A stretch of 64,000 nucleotides of DNA from Methylobacterium sp. Leaf108 (GTDB lineage Bacteria > Pseudomonadota > Alphaproteobacteria > Rhizobiales > Beijerinckiaceae), in assembly GCF_001423265.1 (NCBI RefSeq), contig NZ_LMND01000001.1, positions 2,128 to 66,127 on the forward strand, given 5' to 3'. The number at the start of each line of letters is the position of its first letter. The stretch's first letter is position 1. The notes under the pieces were generated by a model. It was not told the DNA's origin and ran no database searches. It worked only from the letters and a program-made list of their open reading frames with translations. The translations under genes were made by a program, and so were the position numbers. Shown in pieces: positions 44,852 to 53,199 of the stretch.

Positions 44852-45511
44852 TCACGCCACGAAGCGCCAGACGCCGCTGTGCTTGATCTCGGCATCCTCG
44901 AGAGCGCGGCTCACCGGAACCTCGTAGGTCGCCAGGTTGGTCAGGCGCTCGCGCGGCAGGTAGGTGCGGCCGGGGTCGCCTATGAGCACCACCGCCCCCC
45001 TGGCATGGAGGCCGCCGAGCCACTCCGTGACGCGGGCGGCGATGTCGCGCTCGTAGAAGATGTCGGCGGCCAGCACCACCGCATCGCCCGGATCGGTGCC
45101 GACGAGGTCGGCGCGCACCGCCGTGATCCGCTCGGCGACGCCGTTGGCGGCGGCGTTGAGGCCGATGGCGGGGATCGCAAAGGGATCGAGGTCGCTGGCC
45201 GTCACGCCTCGGGCCCCCGCCATGGCCGCGGCGATGGCGACGAGGCCCGAGCCGGAGGCGAAATCCAGCACCCGTCGCCCGGCCACCACCTCGGGGTTGT
45301 CGAGGACATAGCGGGCGAGCGCCTGGCCGCCGGCCCACGCGAAGGCCCAGAACGGCGGCGGCAGGCCGATCTCGGCGAGTTCGTCCTCGGTCTTCTGCCA
45401 GAGCACCGTGGCCTCGTCGGCCACATGCAGGACGATCTCGGGCGTGTAGGGCACCGGCAGCAGCCGGGTGTTGGCGCGGATGAAGGCCAGGGTCTCCTCG
45501 GGCGCGATCAC
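44852..45511 (-). CDS. METTL20-type protein lysine methyltransferase
   Basis: 219-residue seven-strand SAM methyltransferase. Family-specific blocks are LPPPFWAFAWAGGQALARY before motif I, VLDFASGSGLVAIAA (SAM binding), AADIFYERD (post II) and GDPGRTYLPR. These match METTL20-like enzymes, which in mitochondria methylate the electron-transfer flavoprotein beta subunit; a bacterial homologue from Agrobacterium is reported to act on ETF-beta and ribosomal L7/L12. Which substrate applies here is not known. GTG start, overlapping the stop of the upstream glycosyltransferase gene (GTGA), so the two are co-translated. Confidence 0.8.
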   Translation of the reverse strand: MIAPEETLAFIRANTRLLPVPYTPEIVLHVADEATVLWQKTEDELAEIGLPPPFWAFAWAGGQALARYVLDNPEVVAGRRVLDFASGSGLVAIAAAMAGARGVTASDLDPFAIPAIGLNAAANGVAERITAVRADLVGTDPGDAVVLAADIFYERDIAARVTEWLGGLHARGAVVLIGDPGRTYLPRERLTNLATYEVPVSRALEDAEIKHSGVWRFVA

Positions 45512-46653
45512 GACCCGAGTTCCGCATAGAGCGCGCAGACCGCGTCGGTCACGGCGGCCTCGGTGTAGCCGCCGGTCTCGATGCGGGACCGGGCCGCCGC
45601 CCCCATCCGGGCGACGAGGGCAGGGTCGCCCGCGAGCCGCGCCAGGGCTTCGGCCAGCGCCGCCGGATCGCCGGGGGGGACGAGCAGGCCCTCGGTCCCG
45701 TCGCGCACGAGGTCGCGGCAGCCCGGCACGTCGGTGGTCACCAGCGCCCGGCCGCAGGCGGCGGCCTCCAGCAGCGTGCGAGGCAGGCCCTCGCCGCCGC
45801 GCGAGGGCAGGCAGCCGACGTGGTGGCCCGCCCAGACGCCCCGGACATCGTCGGTCGCGCCGTGCCAGGCGATCCCGTCGCCGGTCCACCCGCGCAGGGT
45901 CGCCTCGGGAATGGCTCGGCGGTTCGAGGGGTCGGGTGCCCCGTAGAGGGACAGCGCGACGGCGGCGCCTTCTGCGCGGGCGCGGCGCACGGCCTCGACG
46001 GCGGTGTCGACGCCCTTCGACCACAGCATCCGCGCCACGAGTGCCACCCGCAGCGGCGGGATCGCGACGAGGGGCGCGACCGGATAGGCCGCAGGATCGA
46101 TGCCGGCCCCGCCGACGATGGTCACCCGCGTCTCCGACGGATCGAGGCCGAGGGCATGGGCGTCGTGCGCATTCTCGAACAGGAACCGCGTCTTCTTCGA
46201 CGCCAGCGGCCCCCGGATGAGGTGGCGCAGGCCGAGCCGCGCCATGCGTCCGACCCGGTCCTCCCGAGCGCCGATGAGGCCGAGCCCCGTGAGCGCGTAG
46301 ACCCGCGCCGGGATGCCTGCCATCGCCGCGGCGGTGCCGCCCACAAGGATGCCGCGCAGGGCGATGCAATGGACGATGTCGGCCCTCAAGGCCTTGAGGA
46401 TGGCCGCGAGCTGGCCCGCGGCATAGCCCGCCGCCATCGGGTTCAGGCTCGACCGCTCGGCCTCGAGCGCCACCACGCGGGCACCGGTGGCCTCGATGAC
46501 CGCCCGGTGGTCGCGCACCCGCGTGACCACCGCCACCGCCAAGCCCATGGCGACCGCCGCACGGGCCATCGGCAGGAAGTGCGAGGCGAAGAACCAATCC
46601 TCGGTGACGACGTAGACGAGGCAGGTCGGTTTGGGAGGAGCGGGCTGGTCCAT
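45508..46653 (-). CDS. Glycosyltransferase family 4
   Basis: 381 residues with two Rossmann-like halves (GT-B fold). The C-terminal donor-binding region has the GT4 signature EGLPRTLLEAAACGRALV (the E-x7-E-type motif) and GLLVPPGD. The N-terminal half has LVYVVTEDWFFASHFLPMA, a pattern common in GT4 enzymes of polysaccharide and lipid-glycan routes. Donor and acceptor are unknown; no polysaccharide cluster surrounds it. It is divergent from topoisomerase IB. Confidence 0.85.
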   Translation of the reverse strand: MDQPAPPKPTCLVYVVTEDWFFASHFLPMARAAVAMGLAVAVVTRVRDHRAVIEATGARVVALEAERSSLNPMAAGYAAGQLAAILKALRADIVHCIALRGILVGGTAAAMAGIPARVYALTGLGLIGAREDRVGRMARLGLRHLIRGPLASKKTRFLFENAHDAHALGLDPSETRVTIVGGAGIDPAAYPVAPLVAIPPLRVALVARMLWSKGVDTAVEAVRRARAEGAAVALSLYGAPDPSNRRAIPEATLRGWTGDGIAWHGATDDVRGVWAGHHVGCLPSRGGEGLPRTLLEAAACGRALVTTDVPGCRDLVRDGTEGLLVPPGDPAALAEALARLAGDPALVARMGAAARSRIETGGYTEAAVTDAVCALYAELGS

Positions 46654-46680
46654 GGGACGGCGTGTAGCACGGACGCCGCA

Positions 46681-46706
46681 GGAACAGCCCGCCGGACACC
46701 TCGGTT
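46681..46706 (+). promoter_or_regulatory. Candidate sigma-EcfG promoter of topoisomerase IB
   Basis: GGAAC at 46681-46685 and GTT at 46704-46706 with an 18-base spacer (17 plus a G in place of the usual C). This is the same pattern as upstream of csbD, at a suitable distance (about 30 bases from the second element to the ATG). It suggests general-stress control of the topoisomerase gene. Confidence 0.5.
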
Positions 46707-46737
46707 GAAGCTCGCAACGAACGAGGGGAGCCCGAGG

Positions 46738-47892
46738 ATGGCCACGCCGCAGGAGTCAGACGCGCCCTCCGGCATCGCCGATCCCCGCGAGGCCGCCGAG
46801 GAAGCCGGCCTCGTCTACGTGGACGATGCGCGCCCCGGCTTCACGCGGCGCAAGAGCGGCAAGGGGTTCAATTACCGCGACACGAAGGGCGCCACGCTAC
46901 GCGATGCCAAGACCCTGGCCCGCATCCGCTCCCTCGCGATCCCGCCGGCCTATACCGACGTTTGGATCTGCCCGCGCGCCAACGGCCACATCCAGGCCAC
47001 GGGGCGCGACGCCAAGGGACGCAAGCAGTACCGCTACCATCCCGATTTCCGGCAGGCCCGCGACGCGACCAAGTTCTCCCGCATCATGGCCTTCGCCGAC
47101 GCGCTGCCGGGCATCCGCACCCGGGTCGACCGTGACATGTCCCGGCGCGGCCTGCCCCGCGAAAAGGTGCTCGCCACCGTGGTCCATCTCCTCGAGACCA
47201 CGCTGATCCGGGTCGGCAACGACGACTACGCCCGCACCAACGGCAGCTACGGCCTGACGACGCTCAAGGACCCGCACGTGCGGGTGGACGGCTCCGAGCT
47301 GACGTTCCGCTTCACCGGCAAGAGCGGCAAGGAGTGGAACCTCTCGCTCAAGGACAAGCGTGTCGCCAGGATCGTGAAGGCCTGCCAGGACCTGCCCGGC
47401 CAGGAGCTGTTTCAGTACCTCGACGACGACGGCGCGCGCCGGGACGTCACGTCGTCCGACGTCAACGCCTATCTGCGCGACATCACGGGGGACGACGTCA
47501 CCGCCAAGGATTTCCGCACCTGGGCGGGCACGGTGCTGGCGGCCCTGGCATTGCGCGAGTTCGAGGCCTTCGACAGCCAGGCCAAGGCGAAGGCCAACCT
47601 ACGCGCGGCGATCGAACGGGTGGCCGCGCGGCTCGGCAACACCCCGACGGTCTGCCGGTCCTGCTACATCCACCCTCGCATCCTCGACTGCTACGTGGAG
47701 GGTGCTCTCCTGCTCCAGATCAAGGACGCGGTGGAGGACGAACTGCGCGACGATCTCGCCCGCCTGAGGCCAGAGGAGGCGGCCGTGCTCGGGCTGCTGC
47801 AATCGCAACTCTCCGCGAACGCAGACGACGGTCCGGGGCGGCGCCGACCGGCGCGCGCCCGCACGACGGCCGGACGGACCACCGCAGGCTGA
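46738..47892 (+). CDS. Bacterial DNA topoisomerase IB (poxvirus type)
   Basis: 384 residues. Relaxes supercoils through a 3'-phosphotyrosyl link. The active tyrosine should be Tyr310 in the SCYIHP motif; the preceding catalytic arginine and lysine stretches are in RVGNDDYARTNGSYG and the KDFRTWAGT helix. The C-terminus has an Arg-rich tail (after about 365) that could increase DNA affinity. ATG with a GAGGGGAG ribosome-binding site. Bacterial type IB enzymes occur sporadically and are accessory to gyrase and Topo I. Confidence 0.93.
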   Translation: MATPQESDAPSGIADPREAAEEAGLVYVDDARPGFTRRKSGKGFNYRDTKGATLRDAKTLARIRSLAIPPAYTDVWICPRANGHIQATGRDAKGRKQYRYHPDFRQARDATKFSRIMAFADALPGIRTRVDRDMSRRGLPREKVLATVVHLLETTLIRVGNDDYARTNGSYGLTTLKDPHVRVDGSELTFRFTGKSGKEWNLSLKDKRVARIVKACQDLPGQELFQYLDDDGARRDVTSSDVNAYLRDITGDDVTAKDFRTWAGTVLAALALREFEAFDSQAKAKANLRAAIERVAARLGNTPTVCRSCYIHPRILDCYVEGALLLQIKDAVEDELRDDLARLRPEEAAVLGLLQSQLSANADDGPGRRRPARARTTAGRTTAG

Positions 47893-47905
47893 CCCACGTG
47901 AGCGC

Positions 47906-48580
47906 TCACCAAGGGGCGGCGGCGTTCATGGTGGGCCGGGACACGGAGACGGCCCCATCGGTGCCACTGCGGCGCGTGTCGGCGTCCACCACCGGCTTGA
48001 GGCCGAGCTTACGTGCCAGGGCGACGAGGTCCTTCAGCCGGCCGGTCTGGGTCTTGCGGCGCAGGTTGAGGCGGTGGGTCTCGACGGTGCGCACGCTCAG
48101 GCTGAGGCGGCGGGCGACTTCCTTGTTGCTGAAGCCGGCGCTGAGGAACCGCAGGATCTCGGCTTCGCGCGGCGTCAGCCCCTCGGCGCCGTCGAGGCTT
48201 TCGGCGCCGTCGCGATCGTCGGCGACGGGCCGCTGCGCCGGCTGCATCAGCCCGAGCAGGGCGGCGCAGACCTCGCGGGGCGTCGAGTGGCGCGCCACCA
48301 CCGCATCGGCCCCGGCGGCCAGGAGCGAGCTCAGGGTGGCACTGTCGAGGGACTGGAAGGCCAGCAGCACCTTCACGTCGGCCCGGGCGCGCTTGAGCGT
48401 GGCGAGTCGCTCCAGGGTCGGGGTGAAGCCGCTGTCGGGCAGGACGACCAGGGCGACGGCGGGCACGCTGCCGGTTTCCCCGACCGTATAGAGCGCCGGT
48501 TCATGCTCCAGGGCGGCCCGCAGGGACGGGTCCAGCGCCTCTGATTCGTCGATGATCACCACCCCAACCGCTGCGGTCAT
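47906..48580 (-). CDS. LuxR-family regulator with degenerate receiver
   Basis: 224 residues. The C-terminal helix-turn-helix is clear: LTPREAEILRFLSAGFSNKE through VRTVETHRLNLRRK (about 135-190). The N-terminal 120 residues have a receiver-like strand/helix pattern, but the phosphorylation strand reads VALVVLPDSGF and the acidic pocket near the start is IIDES, so normal phosphorylation is doubtful. It may be a pseudo-receiver regulated by protein or ligand contacts. No sensor kinase is near. It is divergent from the second LuxR gene across a 615-bp gap. Confidence 0.8.
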   Translation of the reverse strand: MTAAVGVVIIDESEALDPSLRAALEHEPALYTVGETGSVPAVALVVLPDSGFTPTLERLATLKRARADVKVLLAFQSLDSATLSSLLAAGADAVVARHSTPREVCAALLGLMQPAQRPVADDRDGAESLDGAEGLTPREAEILRFLSAGFSNKEVARRLSLSVRTVETHRLNLRRKTQTGRLKDLVALARKLGLKPVVDADTRRSGTDGAVSVSRPTMNAAAPW

Positions 48581-49195
48581 GCCGCTCCCCTTGATCGTGT
48601 CCCGTCGCGAGACGTCGCGACTGGGATAGGGGGACAGTGATCAAGACCCGTTCCAGGCTTTCCTTAACGAGGACTTGGCTGCACTTGCGATCTCGAATAT
48701 GGTGAACTCGACAACACTCGCAGCCATTTCACCGGGTTCGGCGAGATCATCGAAAACGTCCCTCTCCCTCGAGTTCGTAGCCAAGCCCTTGATCGAGGCT
48801 CGTGTTTTTCGCCCGGGGACGGCGAGCGCCAGTCGGGCGGTGGAGGCACGAGGCCCGTCGCAGGCTCGCGACCGGTCGTCATACGGTCCGTCCCGTCCCC
48901 GAACCCGGGACGGGGCCGATCCCAAAACGATGCGGTCGGCAGGCGTGCGGGTGGCAGGCGCCCCTGGACGGCGTGCCGGTCGGGGACGGGCGTCGTCCCG
49001 ATCGGCCGGGTCGCAGGTTCGGGGCCTGCCCCCTGACACGGAGAGCGTCGACCTCCCGCACAGCGGGGATGAACGGGCTCTGGCATCCGCTCGAACGTCA
49101 CCGGCGTTCCGGCACGCAGCCAGCGGATCGAGGCTGGACATTCGGGCCGCCCGCCGCGATGGCGCTCCGCCGCGCCTTCCAATACGAAACCGACG
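48581..49195. other. 615-bp gap between two LuxR-family genes
   Basis: No ORF here looks like a protein by composition or pattern; several overlapping open frames exist on both strands but none has a clear start and ribosome-binding site. The part from 48640 to 48790 is less GC-rich than the surroundings and probably contains the minus-strand promoter. A hairpin CCCGTCCC (48892-48899) with GGGACGGG (48907-48914) lies mid-gap. A small RNA is possible but not supported. Confidence 0.4.
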
Positions 49196-49924
49196 ATGAC
49201 CTCACCTTCTTTGCAGCGTCGATGCGCAATCGTGGCCGACGACGACGAGTTCTTCCGGCTCGCCATGAGCGCCATCCTGTCGCGACGCCTGGGCTTTGCC
49301 GAGGTGATCGAGACGGGCTCCCTCGACGAAGCCCTGGCGCGGCTGGGCGAGCGCGACGGCGGGGTCGATCTGGCCTTGTTCGACCTCGACATGCCGGGAA
49401 TGGCCGGCGCGAGATCGCTCGGCGCGGTGCGCGAGTGCTTCCCGGACGTCGTGGCGGCCATCGTCTCGGCATCGGCGCGGCGGCACGACATCCTCCTCGC
49501 CCTCGAAGCCGGTGCGCACGGCTACGTCCCCAAGGGGCTCGGCGCCGCCGAGATGACGCGGGTGATCGAGATGATCCTGTCGGGCGTCCTCTACGTGCCG
49601 CCGAGCCTCGCGCAGGCGCCGCCGTCCGGCCCGTCCTTTGACCGACCACCGCCGGCGTTCCGCCGCTGCGGCGAGGACGGCGGACCGGCCACGGTGCTCG
49701 CCAACCTCACCCGCCGCCAGCGTGACGTGCTCGCCCTCATCGTCGGCGGCAAGGCCAACAAGGAGATCGCCCGCGCCCTGTCGCTCAGCGAGGGCACCGT
49801 GAAGGTCCACGTGGCCGCACTCCTGCGCGCCCTCCACGTGAACAACCGGGCCGCGGCGGCGGTCCAGGGCGCCCGCCTGCTGGAGGCGCGCCGGGTGCAC
49901 TCCGGCGCTTTCTCGGACGGATGA
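49196..49924 (+). CDS. LuxR-family response regulator
   Basis: 242 residues: an intact receiver domain (acidic pair in VADDDEFF near residue 16, phospho-acceptor Asp in LALFDLDMPGMAG, Lys in YVPKGL) and a C-terminal LuxR helix-turn-helix (LTRRQRDVLALIVGGKANKE; EGTVKVHVAALLRAL). It should act as a phosphorylation-dependent transcription factor of the NarL type. No partner kinase gene is in the window. It lies opposite the pseudo-receiver gene and just upstream of tRNA-Arg. Confidence 0.9.
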   Translation: MTSPSLQRRCAIVADDDEFFRLAMSAILSRRLGFAEVIETGSLDEALARLGERDGGVDLALFDLDMPGMAGARSLGAVRECFPDVVAAIVSASARRHDILLALEAGAHGYVPKGLGAAEMTRVIEMILSGVLYVPPSLAQAPPSGPSFDRPPPAFRRCGEDGGPATVLANLTRRQRDVLALIVGGKANKEIARALSLSEGTVKVHVAALLRALHVNNRAAAAVQGARLLEARRVHSGAFSDG

Positions 49925-50021
49925 GGCGAACGCCTTCCGATAGGGGTTGCCAAGCCGAAACGGAGGCCTTAGACACCGCCTCCGACCGGCACGGCATCCA
50001 ACAGCCCGCCCGTCGCACCGC

Positions 50022-50098
50022 GCGCCCGTAGCTCAGCTGGATAGAGCACCAGACTACGAATCTGGGGGTCAGGAGTTCGAATCTCTTCGGGCGCGCCA
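50022..50098 (+). tRNA. tRNA-Arg (anticodon ACG)
   Basis: A 77-base cloverleaf with encoded CCA (50096-50098). Acceptor GCGCCCG (50022-50028) pairs with CGGGCGC (50088-50094). The anticodon stem CCAGA/TCTGG (50049-50053 and 50061-50065) holds ACG at 50056-50058. The T arm has the standard TTCGAAT loop. A34 of this tRNA is the target of TadA, whose gene is at 30212. Confidence 0.97.
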
Positions 50099-50111
50099 TT
50101 CAAAATCAGCT

Positions 50112-50990
50112 TCAATACATCGGCGTCCCGCCCGTGACCGGGACGAGTGCTCCGGACATGTAGCTGCCCTCGCGGGAGGCCAGCAGCACGTAGGCGGGGG
50201 CGAGTTCCGCCGGCTGTCCGGCCCGGCCGAGAGGCGTGTCGGCGCCAAGCTGAGCGATTTCGTCGGGGCTCTTCACGATGGGCTGGATCGGCGTCCAGAT
50301 CGGGCCGGGCGCCACGCAGTTCACGCGGATGCCCTTCGGAGCGAGGAGGTTGGACAGCCCGATGGTGAGGCTCGCGATGGCGCCCTTCGTGGCGGCGTAG
50401 ATGAGCATGGTCCGGTCGGCGATCTTGGCCTGCTGACTCGTGGAATTGACGATCGCCGACCCCGGCTTCATGTGCGGCACGGCCGCCCGGGCGAGGTAGT
50501 ACATCGCGAAGACGTTGGCGCGGAACGAGCCTTCCAGGTCTTCTGCCGTCACGTCGTCGAGGCCGTCGTTGACGGTCTGCGCGGCGGCGTTGTTCACGAG
50601 GATGTCGATGCCGCCGAGCCCCGTCACGGTCCGCGCGACGAGATCCCGGCAATGGGCCTCGTCGCGGATGTCGCCCGGCAGCAACAGGGCGCGGCGTCCG
50701 GCCTTCTCGATCCACCGGGCGGTGTCCTCGGCGTCGGATTGCTCGACCGCGAGATAGGAGATCGCCACGTCCGCCCCCTCGCGGGCATAGGCGATGGCCA
50801 CCGCACGACCGATGCCGCTGTCGCCGCCGGTGATGAGGGCGACCTTGCCCTTGAGGAGGCCCTTGCCGACGTAGCTGTCCTCGCCGTGGTCCGGCGCGGG
50901 TGTCATCCGAGAGGTCAGGCCCGGCCGCTCCTGCTGCTGGTCTCCGGGAAACGGCGGGCGCGGGCCGGCGTCGCGTGGATCCGATGTCAT
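50112..50990 (-). CDS. SDR oxidoreductase, general stress protein 39-like
   Basis: 292 residues. An N-terminal polar extension of about 45 residues (Pro/Asp/Gln-rich) precedes a classical SDR domain with GGDSGIG, the NNAAAQ segment, and Tyr-x-x-x-Lys in YAATK. The extension with the GKGLLKGKVALITGGDSGIG transition is typical of stress-induced SDRs such as YdaD/YhdG of Bacillus. Substrate unknown. The ATG follows AAAGGGACC. Convergent with the tRNA gene, 13 bases away. Confidence 0.85.
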   Translation of the reverse strand: MTSDPRDAGPRPPFPGDQQQERPGLTSRMTPAPDHGEDSYVGKGLLKGKVALITGGDSGIGRAVAIAYAREGADVAISYLAVEQSDAEDTARWIEKAGRRALLLPGDIRDEAHCRDLVARTVTGLGGIDILVNNAAAQTVNDGLDDVTAEDLEGSFRANVFAMYYLARAAVPHMKPGSAIVNSTSQQAKIADRTMLIYAATKGAIASLTIGLSNLLAPKGIRVNCVAPGPIWTPIQPIVKSPDEIAQLGADTPLGRAGQPAELAPAYVLLASREGSYMSGALVPVTGGTPMY

Positions 50991-51100
50991 CGTTGGTCCC
51001 TTTACCGAAGCGGGTCTCTTCCGAGGACTCGGGCTTGTCCCGCAACCTTGGGCCAACGTGGGCAGGGCCGGGTTCGTGGCTGCGACAGAATGGGGCCGGC

Positions 51101-51751
51101 ATGTGCAACCTCTTCGGCCTCGTCACGCCGCAGGCTGAGATCCGCGCACTCTTCGGCGTCGCGCTCGACCGGGCCGGCAACCCGCCGGCGCTGCCGGGCA
51201 TCTTCCCGGACCAGCGCGCGCCGATCGTTCGGCTCGAGGGTGACGAGCGGGTACTTGAGATGGTCCGGTGGGGCATTCCGAGCCCCAAGCAGTTCGGCGA
51301 ACACCCGGTCACCAACGTGCGCAACGTGAAAAGCCCGCATTGGCGTCCCTGGCTCGAGCCGGAGTATCGCTGCCTCGTGCCGGTCTCCTCGTTCTCGGAA
51401 TACGCCGATACCAAGCCCGGGAAGACGCCGACGTGGTTCGCCCTCAACGAGGACCGGCCGCGGTTCGCCTTCGCCGGCATCTGGCGGCCCTGGACGGGCG
51501 TTCGCGGCACCAGGGCGGAGAAGCCCGACCGCGAGGAGGCCGAACACCGGCTGTTCTCATTCCTCACCTGCGAGGCGAACGGGATCTTCGGCCCCGTCCA
51601 TCCCAAGGCCATGCCGGTGCTGCTGACGACGCCCGAGGAGTGGCGCACCTGGCTGGAGGCCACGACCGAGGTCGCGCTGGAACTTCGGCGGCCGTTGCCC
51701 GATACCGCGATGACGATCGTAGCCGCAGGTGCGAGGCAGGACCCGGCGTGA
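51101..51751 (+). CDS. SOS response-associated peptidase (SRAP/YedK family)
   Basis: 216 residues. SRAP proteins form a stable thiazolidine crosslink with abasic sites in single-stranded DNA through the N-terminal Cys2 after Met removal. The catalytic set is present: Cys2 (MCNLFGL), Asn72 in NVRNV, Glu100 in SSFSEYA and His167 in GPVHPKAMP. The start is fixed by the need for Cys2. I find no LexA-type box of the GTTC-N7-GTTC kind in the 110 bp upstream. Confidence 0.93.
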   Translation: MCNLFGLVTPQAEIRALFGVALDRAGNPPALPGIFPDQRAPIVRLEGDERVLEMVRWGIPSPKQFGEHPVTNVRNVKSPHWRPWLEPEYRCLVPVSSFSEYADTKPGKTPTWFALNEDRPRFAFAGIWRPWTGVRGTRAEKPDREEAEHRLFSFLTCEANGIFGPVHPKAMPVLLTTPEEWRTWLEATTEVALELRRPLPDTAMTIVAAGARQDPA

Positions 51752-51845
51752 CGATCGCGAGCCGATGGCGTCTCCCGGGACGACCGCGGTCGATGCCTTG
51801 CGCGGACGTCGTGGCGGTCAACAGAGATCCGGTCGAGGAGATACG

Positions 51846-52121
51846 ATGGCGTTCAAACCGAAGTCCGCATCCGAGACGAAGGCCGCGGACCTGGCCTCCG
51901 CCATCGTTCGGATCGCGGATCGCGACGGTGCACCCCTCACCATCGGCGTGGACCGGCTGCGGCAGGGCAATCCGCGGCTGACGCCCCTGGCGATCGGCCA
52001 GATGTTCCGCAAACACCGCGACACCCTCGACGCGGCCCTGGCCGAACGTGGGTACGCCCTCGTCGACTACTCCGACCAGGGACCGGGACGGGGGATGGCG
52101 TTCGAGATCGCCCCCGCCTGA
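51846..52121 (+). CDS. Hypothetical protein, 91 residues
   Basis: A small, soluble, mainly helical protein from the ATG at 51846, with a GGAG ribosome-binding site. It begins with a basic/polar stretch (MAFKPKSASETK) and ends MAFEIAPA. I do not recognise a family; the pattern of conserved-looking hydrophobic helices (LASAIVRIAD; LAIGQMFRKHRDTLDAALAERG) suggests a folded domain, perhaps DNA- or protein-binding. It lies between the SRAP gene and the repeat element. Confidence 0.5.
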   Translation: MAFKPKSASETKAADLASAIVRIADRDGAPLTIGVDRLRQGNPRLTPLAIGQMFRKHRDTLDAALAERGYALVDYSDQGPGRGMAFEIAPA

Positions 52122-52136
52122 GCGCGGGGGCCTCAT

Positions 52137-52240
52137 CCCATTTCCGGGTGATCACTTCGTGATAAGGAAATGGGCTTCGCTCAGTCGCCGCGCGGGCTCG
52201 GTGAAACGGTTCCCGCTTGATCCAAGCGGAAACCGCATCA
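52137..52240 (+). repeat. Structured intergenic repeat, copy 2 (two hairpins)
   Basis: Hairpin A: CCCATTTCC (52137-52145) with GGAAATGGG (52166-52174), and inner ATCAC-TTC-GTGAT (52151-52163). Linker with GGCTTCGCTCAG. Hairpin B: GGTT (52208-52211) with AACC (52231-52234), and CCGCTT (52213-52218) with AAGCGG (52224-52229). Compared with copy 1 the linker and loops match while several stem pairs differ together, so the structure is kept. It lies between convergent genes. Confidence 0.75.
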
Positions 52241-52277
52241 CTCACAAAAGCCGCCGGGCGTCACGGCCGAACATCGT

Positions 52278-52688
52278 TCACTCGATGATCTCGACGATGC
52301 GACGCGTGCCGGGATCGACCAGGACCGGCCGCCCGTTGACGATGGTGTAGTTGAGGCCCTGCAGGGCGAACTCGGGCGGAACGTCGTAATAGACCACGCC
52401 CTCTCTGGGCAGGACTGTCCCGACGCGGACGGTGCCCTTCAGCGCGAACGACGGGCGCGGCTCGGCGAGGGTATAGATCCGGAAGCGCTCGCGCCGGTCG
52501 ATGCCCAAAATCTCGTTCGCGGTCCCGACGGCCCCGCCGATCGCGCTCCCGACCGCCGCACCGAGGGGGCCGGCGATATTGCCGCCGCGCTCCGCGCCGT
52601 CTTGCGAACCGCGCGCGAGCCCCTGCCCCTGGGCGGCCGTGGCGAGGCCTACGGCCAGGGTGAGGGCGAGAGAGAACGTCGTTCGCAT
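52278..52688 (-). CDS. Secreted DUF1236-like protein
   Basis: 136 residues from the ATG at 52688 (MRTTFSLALTLAVGLATAA, a Sec signal peptide of about 20 residues). A Gly/Ala-rich stretch (GGNIAGPLGAAVGSAIGGAVG) follows and could insert in a membrane. The second half has VGTVLPREGVVYYDVP, LQGLNYTIVNGRPVLVDPGTRRIV, the DUF1236 pattern seen in many Rhizobiales outer-envelope proteins. The function of this domain is unknown. Confidence 0.7.
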   Translation of the reverse strand: MRTTFSLALTLAVGLATAAQGQGLARGSQDGAERGGNIAGPLGAAVGSAIGGAVGTANEILGIDRRERFRIYTLAEPRPSFALKGTVRVGTVLPREGVVYYDVPPEFALQGLNYTIVNGRPVLVDPGTRRIVEIIE

Positions 52689-52846
52689 GGGGATTCCCGA
52701 AAGCTGGACCGAAACCGGCGCCCCCATCCGGCGGCCGGATTGGCCGAACCGCCGAGGAGGCCCACGGGTCTCCTAGACCCATCCGTGCCCGGCGGCAGCA
52801 TCTTCGATCCGGATGCGGCTCGGCCGGCCCGCCGCCGGCAGGGGGC

Positions 52847-53146
52847 TCAGGACGCGATCTCGCCGTGATAGGTCTTCAGCGACGACACCACCGCCTCGAC
52901 GCTCGCATCGTCGACCCGGACCGAGACCTCGACCTTTCCGGCCAGGGCCGGCTCGCCGTCGGTGCCGGTCTTGGGGTGCCCGTCCTCGATGTCGGCCCTG
53001 GCCGCTTCGGTCCCGGCGGTGTTCTCACCGGACGCAGCGCCGACCTCGACGGCGGTCCGGTCGACGCCGTGCTCCTGCACGATGTGCTCCACGGCCATCT
53101 CCGCGTCGCGGCGCGACTTGAACTGCGCTGAAATCGTCTTCGACAT
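52847..53146 (-). CDS. Hypothetical stress-type small protein
   Basis: 99 residues, acidic, no signal peptide. It appears to have two beta-alpha units: ISAQFKSRRDAEMAVEHI and KVEVSVRVDDASVEAVV, a ferredoxin-like half-repeat, separated by a polar linker. Comparable small proteins in Bacillus are general stress proteins of the 17M/YflT type, but sequence identity is not obvious. Conserved in appearance; function unknown. Confidence 0.55.
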   Translation of the reverse strand: MSKTISAQFKSRRDAEMAVEHIVQEHGVDRTAVEVGAASGENTAGTEAARADIEDGHPKTGTDGEPALAGKVEVSVRVDDASVEAVVSSLKTYHGEIAS

Positions 53147-53199
53147 GATCGCTCCGGCCTGCGGGTGTGAGCGTCAAACCGGCCGCGTGCCCGAAAGGT

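Noticed and set aside
37231..44886. Very long open frames antisense to the pbpC and alpha-2-macroglobulin genes, including frames of 1414 and 988 codons.
   Set aside because: They are complements of high-GC coding sequence with few stop codons, contain no recognisable motifs and are rich in Arg, Gly, His and Ala. The minus-strand genes have complete domain sets.
48641..49491. Overlapping open frames on both strands in the gap between the LuxR genes.
   Set aside because: No ribosome-binding site, no family pattern, and amino-acid composition typical of random high-GC frames.
51000..51100. LexA (SOS) box before the SRAP gene.
   Set aside because: No GTTC-N7-GTTC pattern is present in the upstream region.
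53147..53199. EcfG-type promoter upstream of the small stress-type gene at 52847.
   Set aside because: On the minus strand only TGAAC with an 18-base spacer to GTT is present; the first element has a mismatch, so support is too weak.
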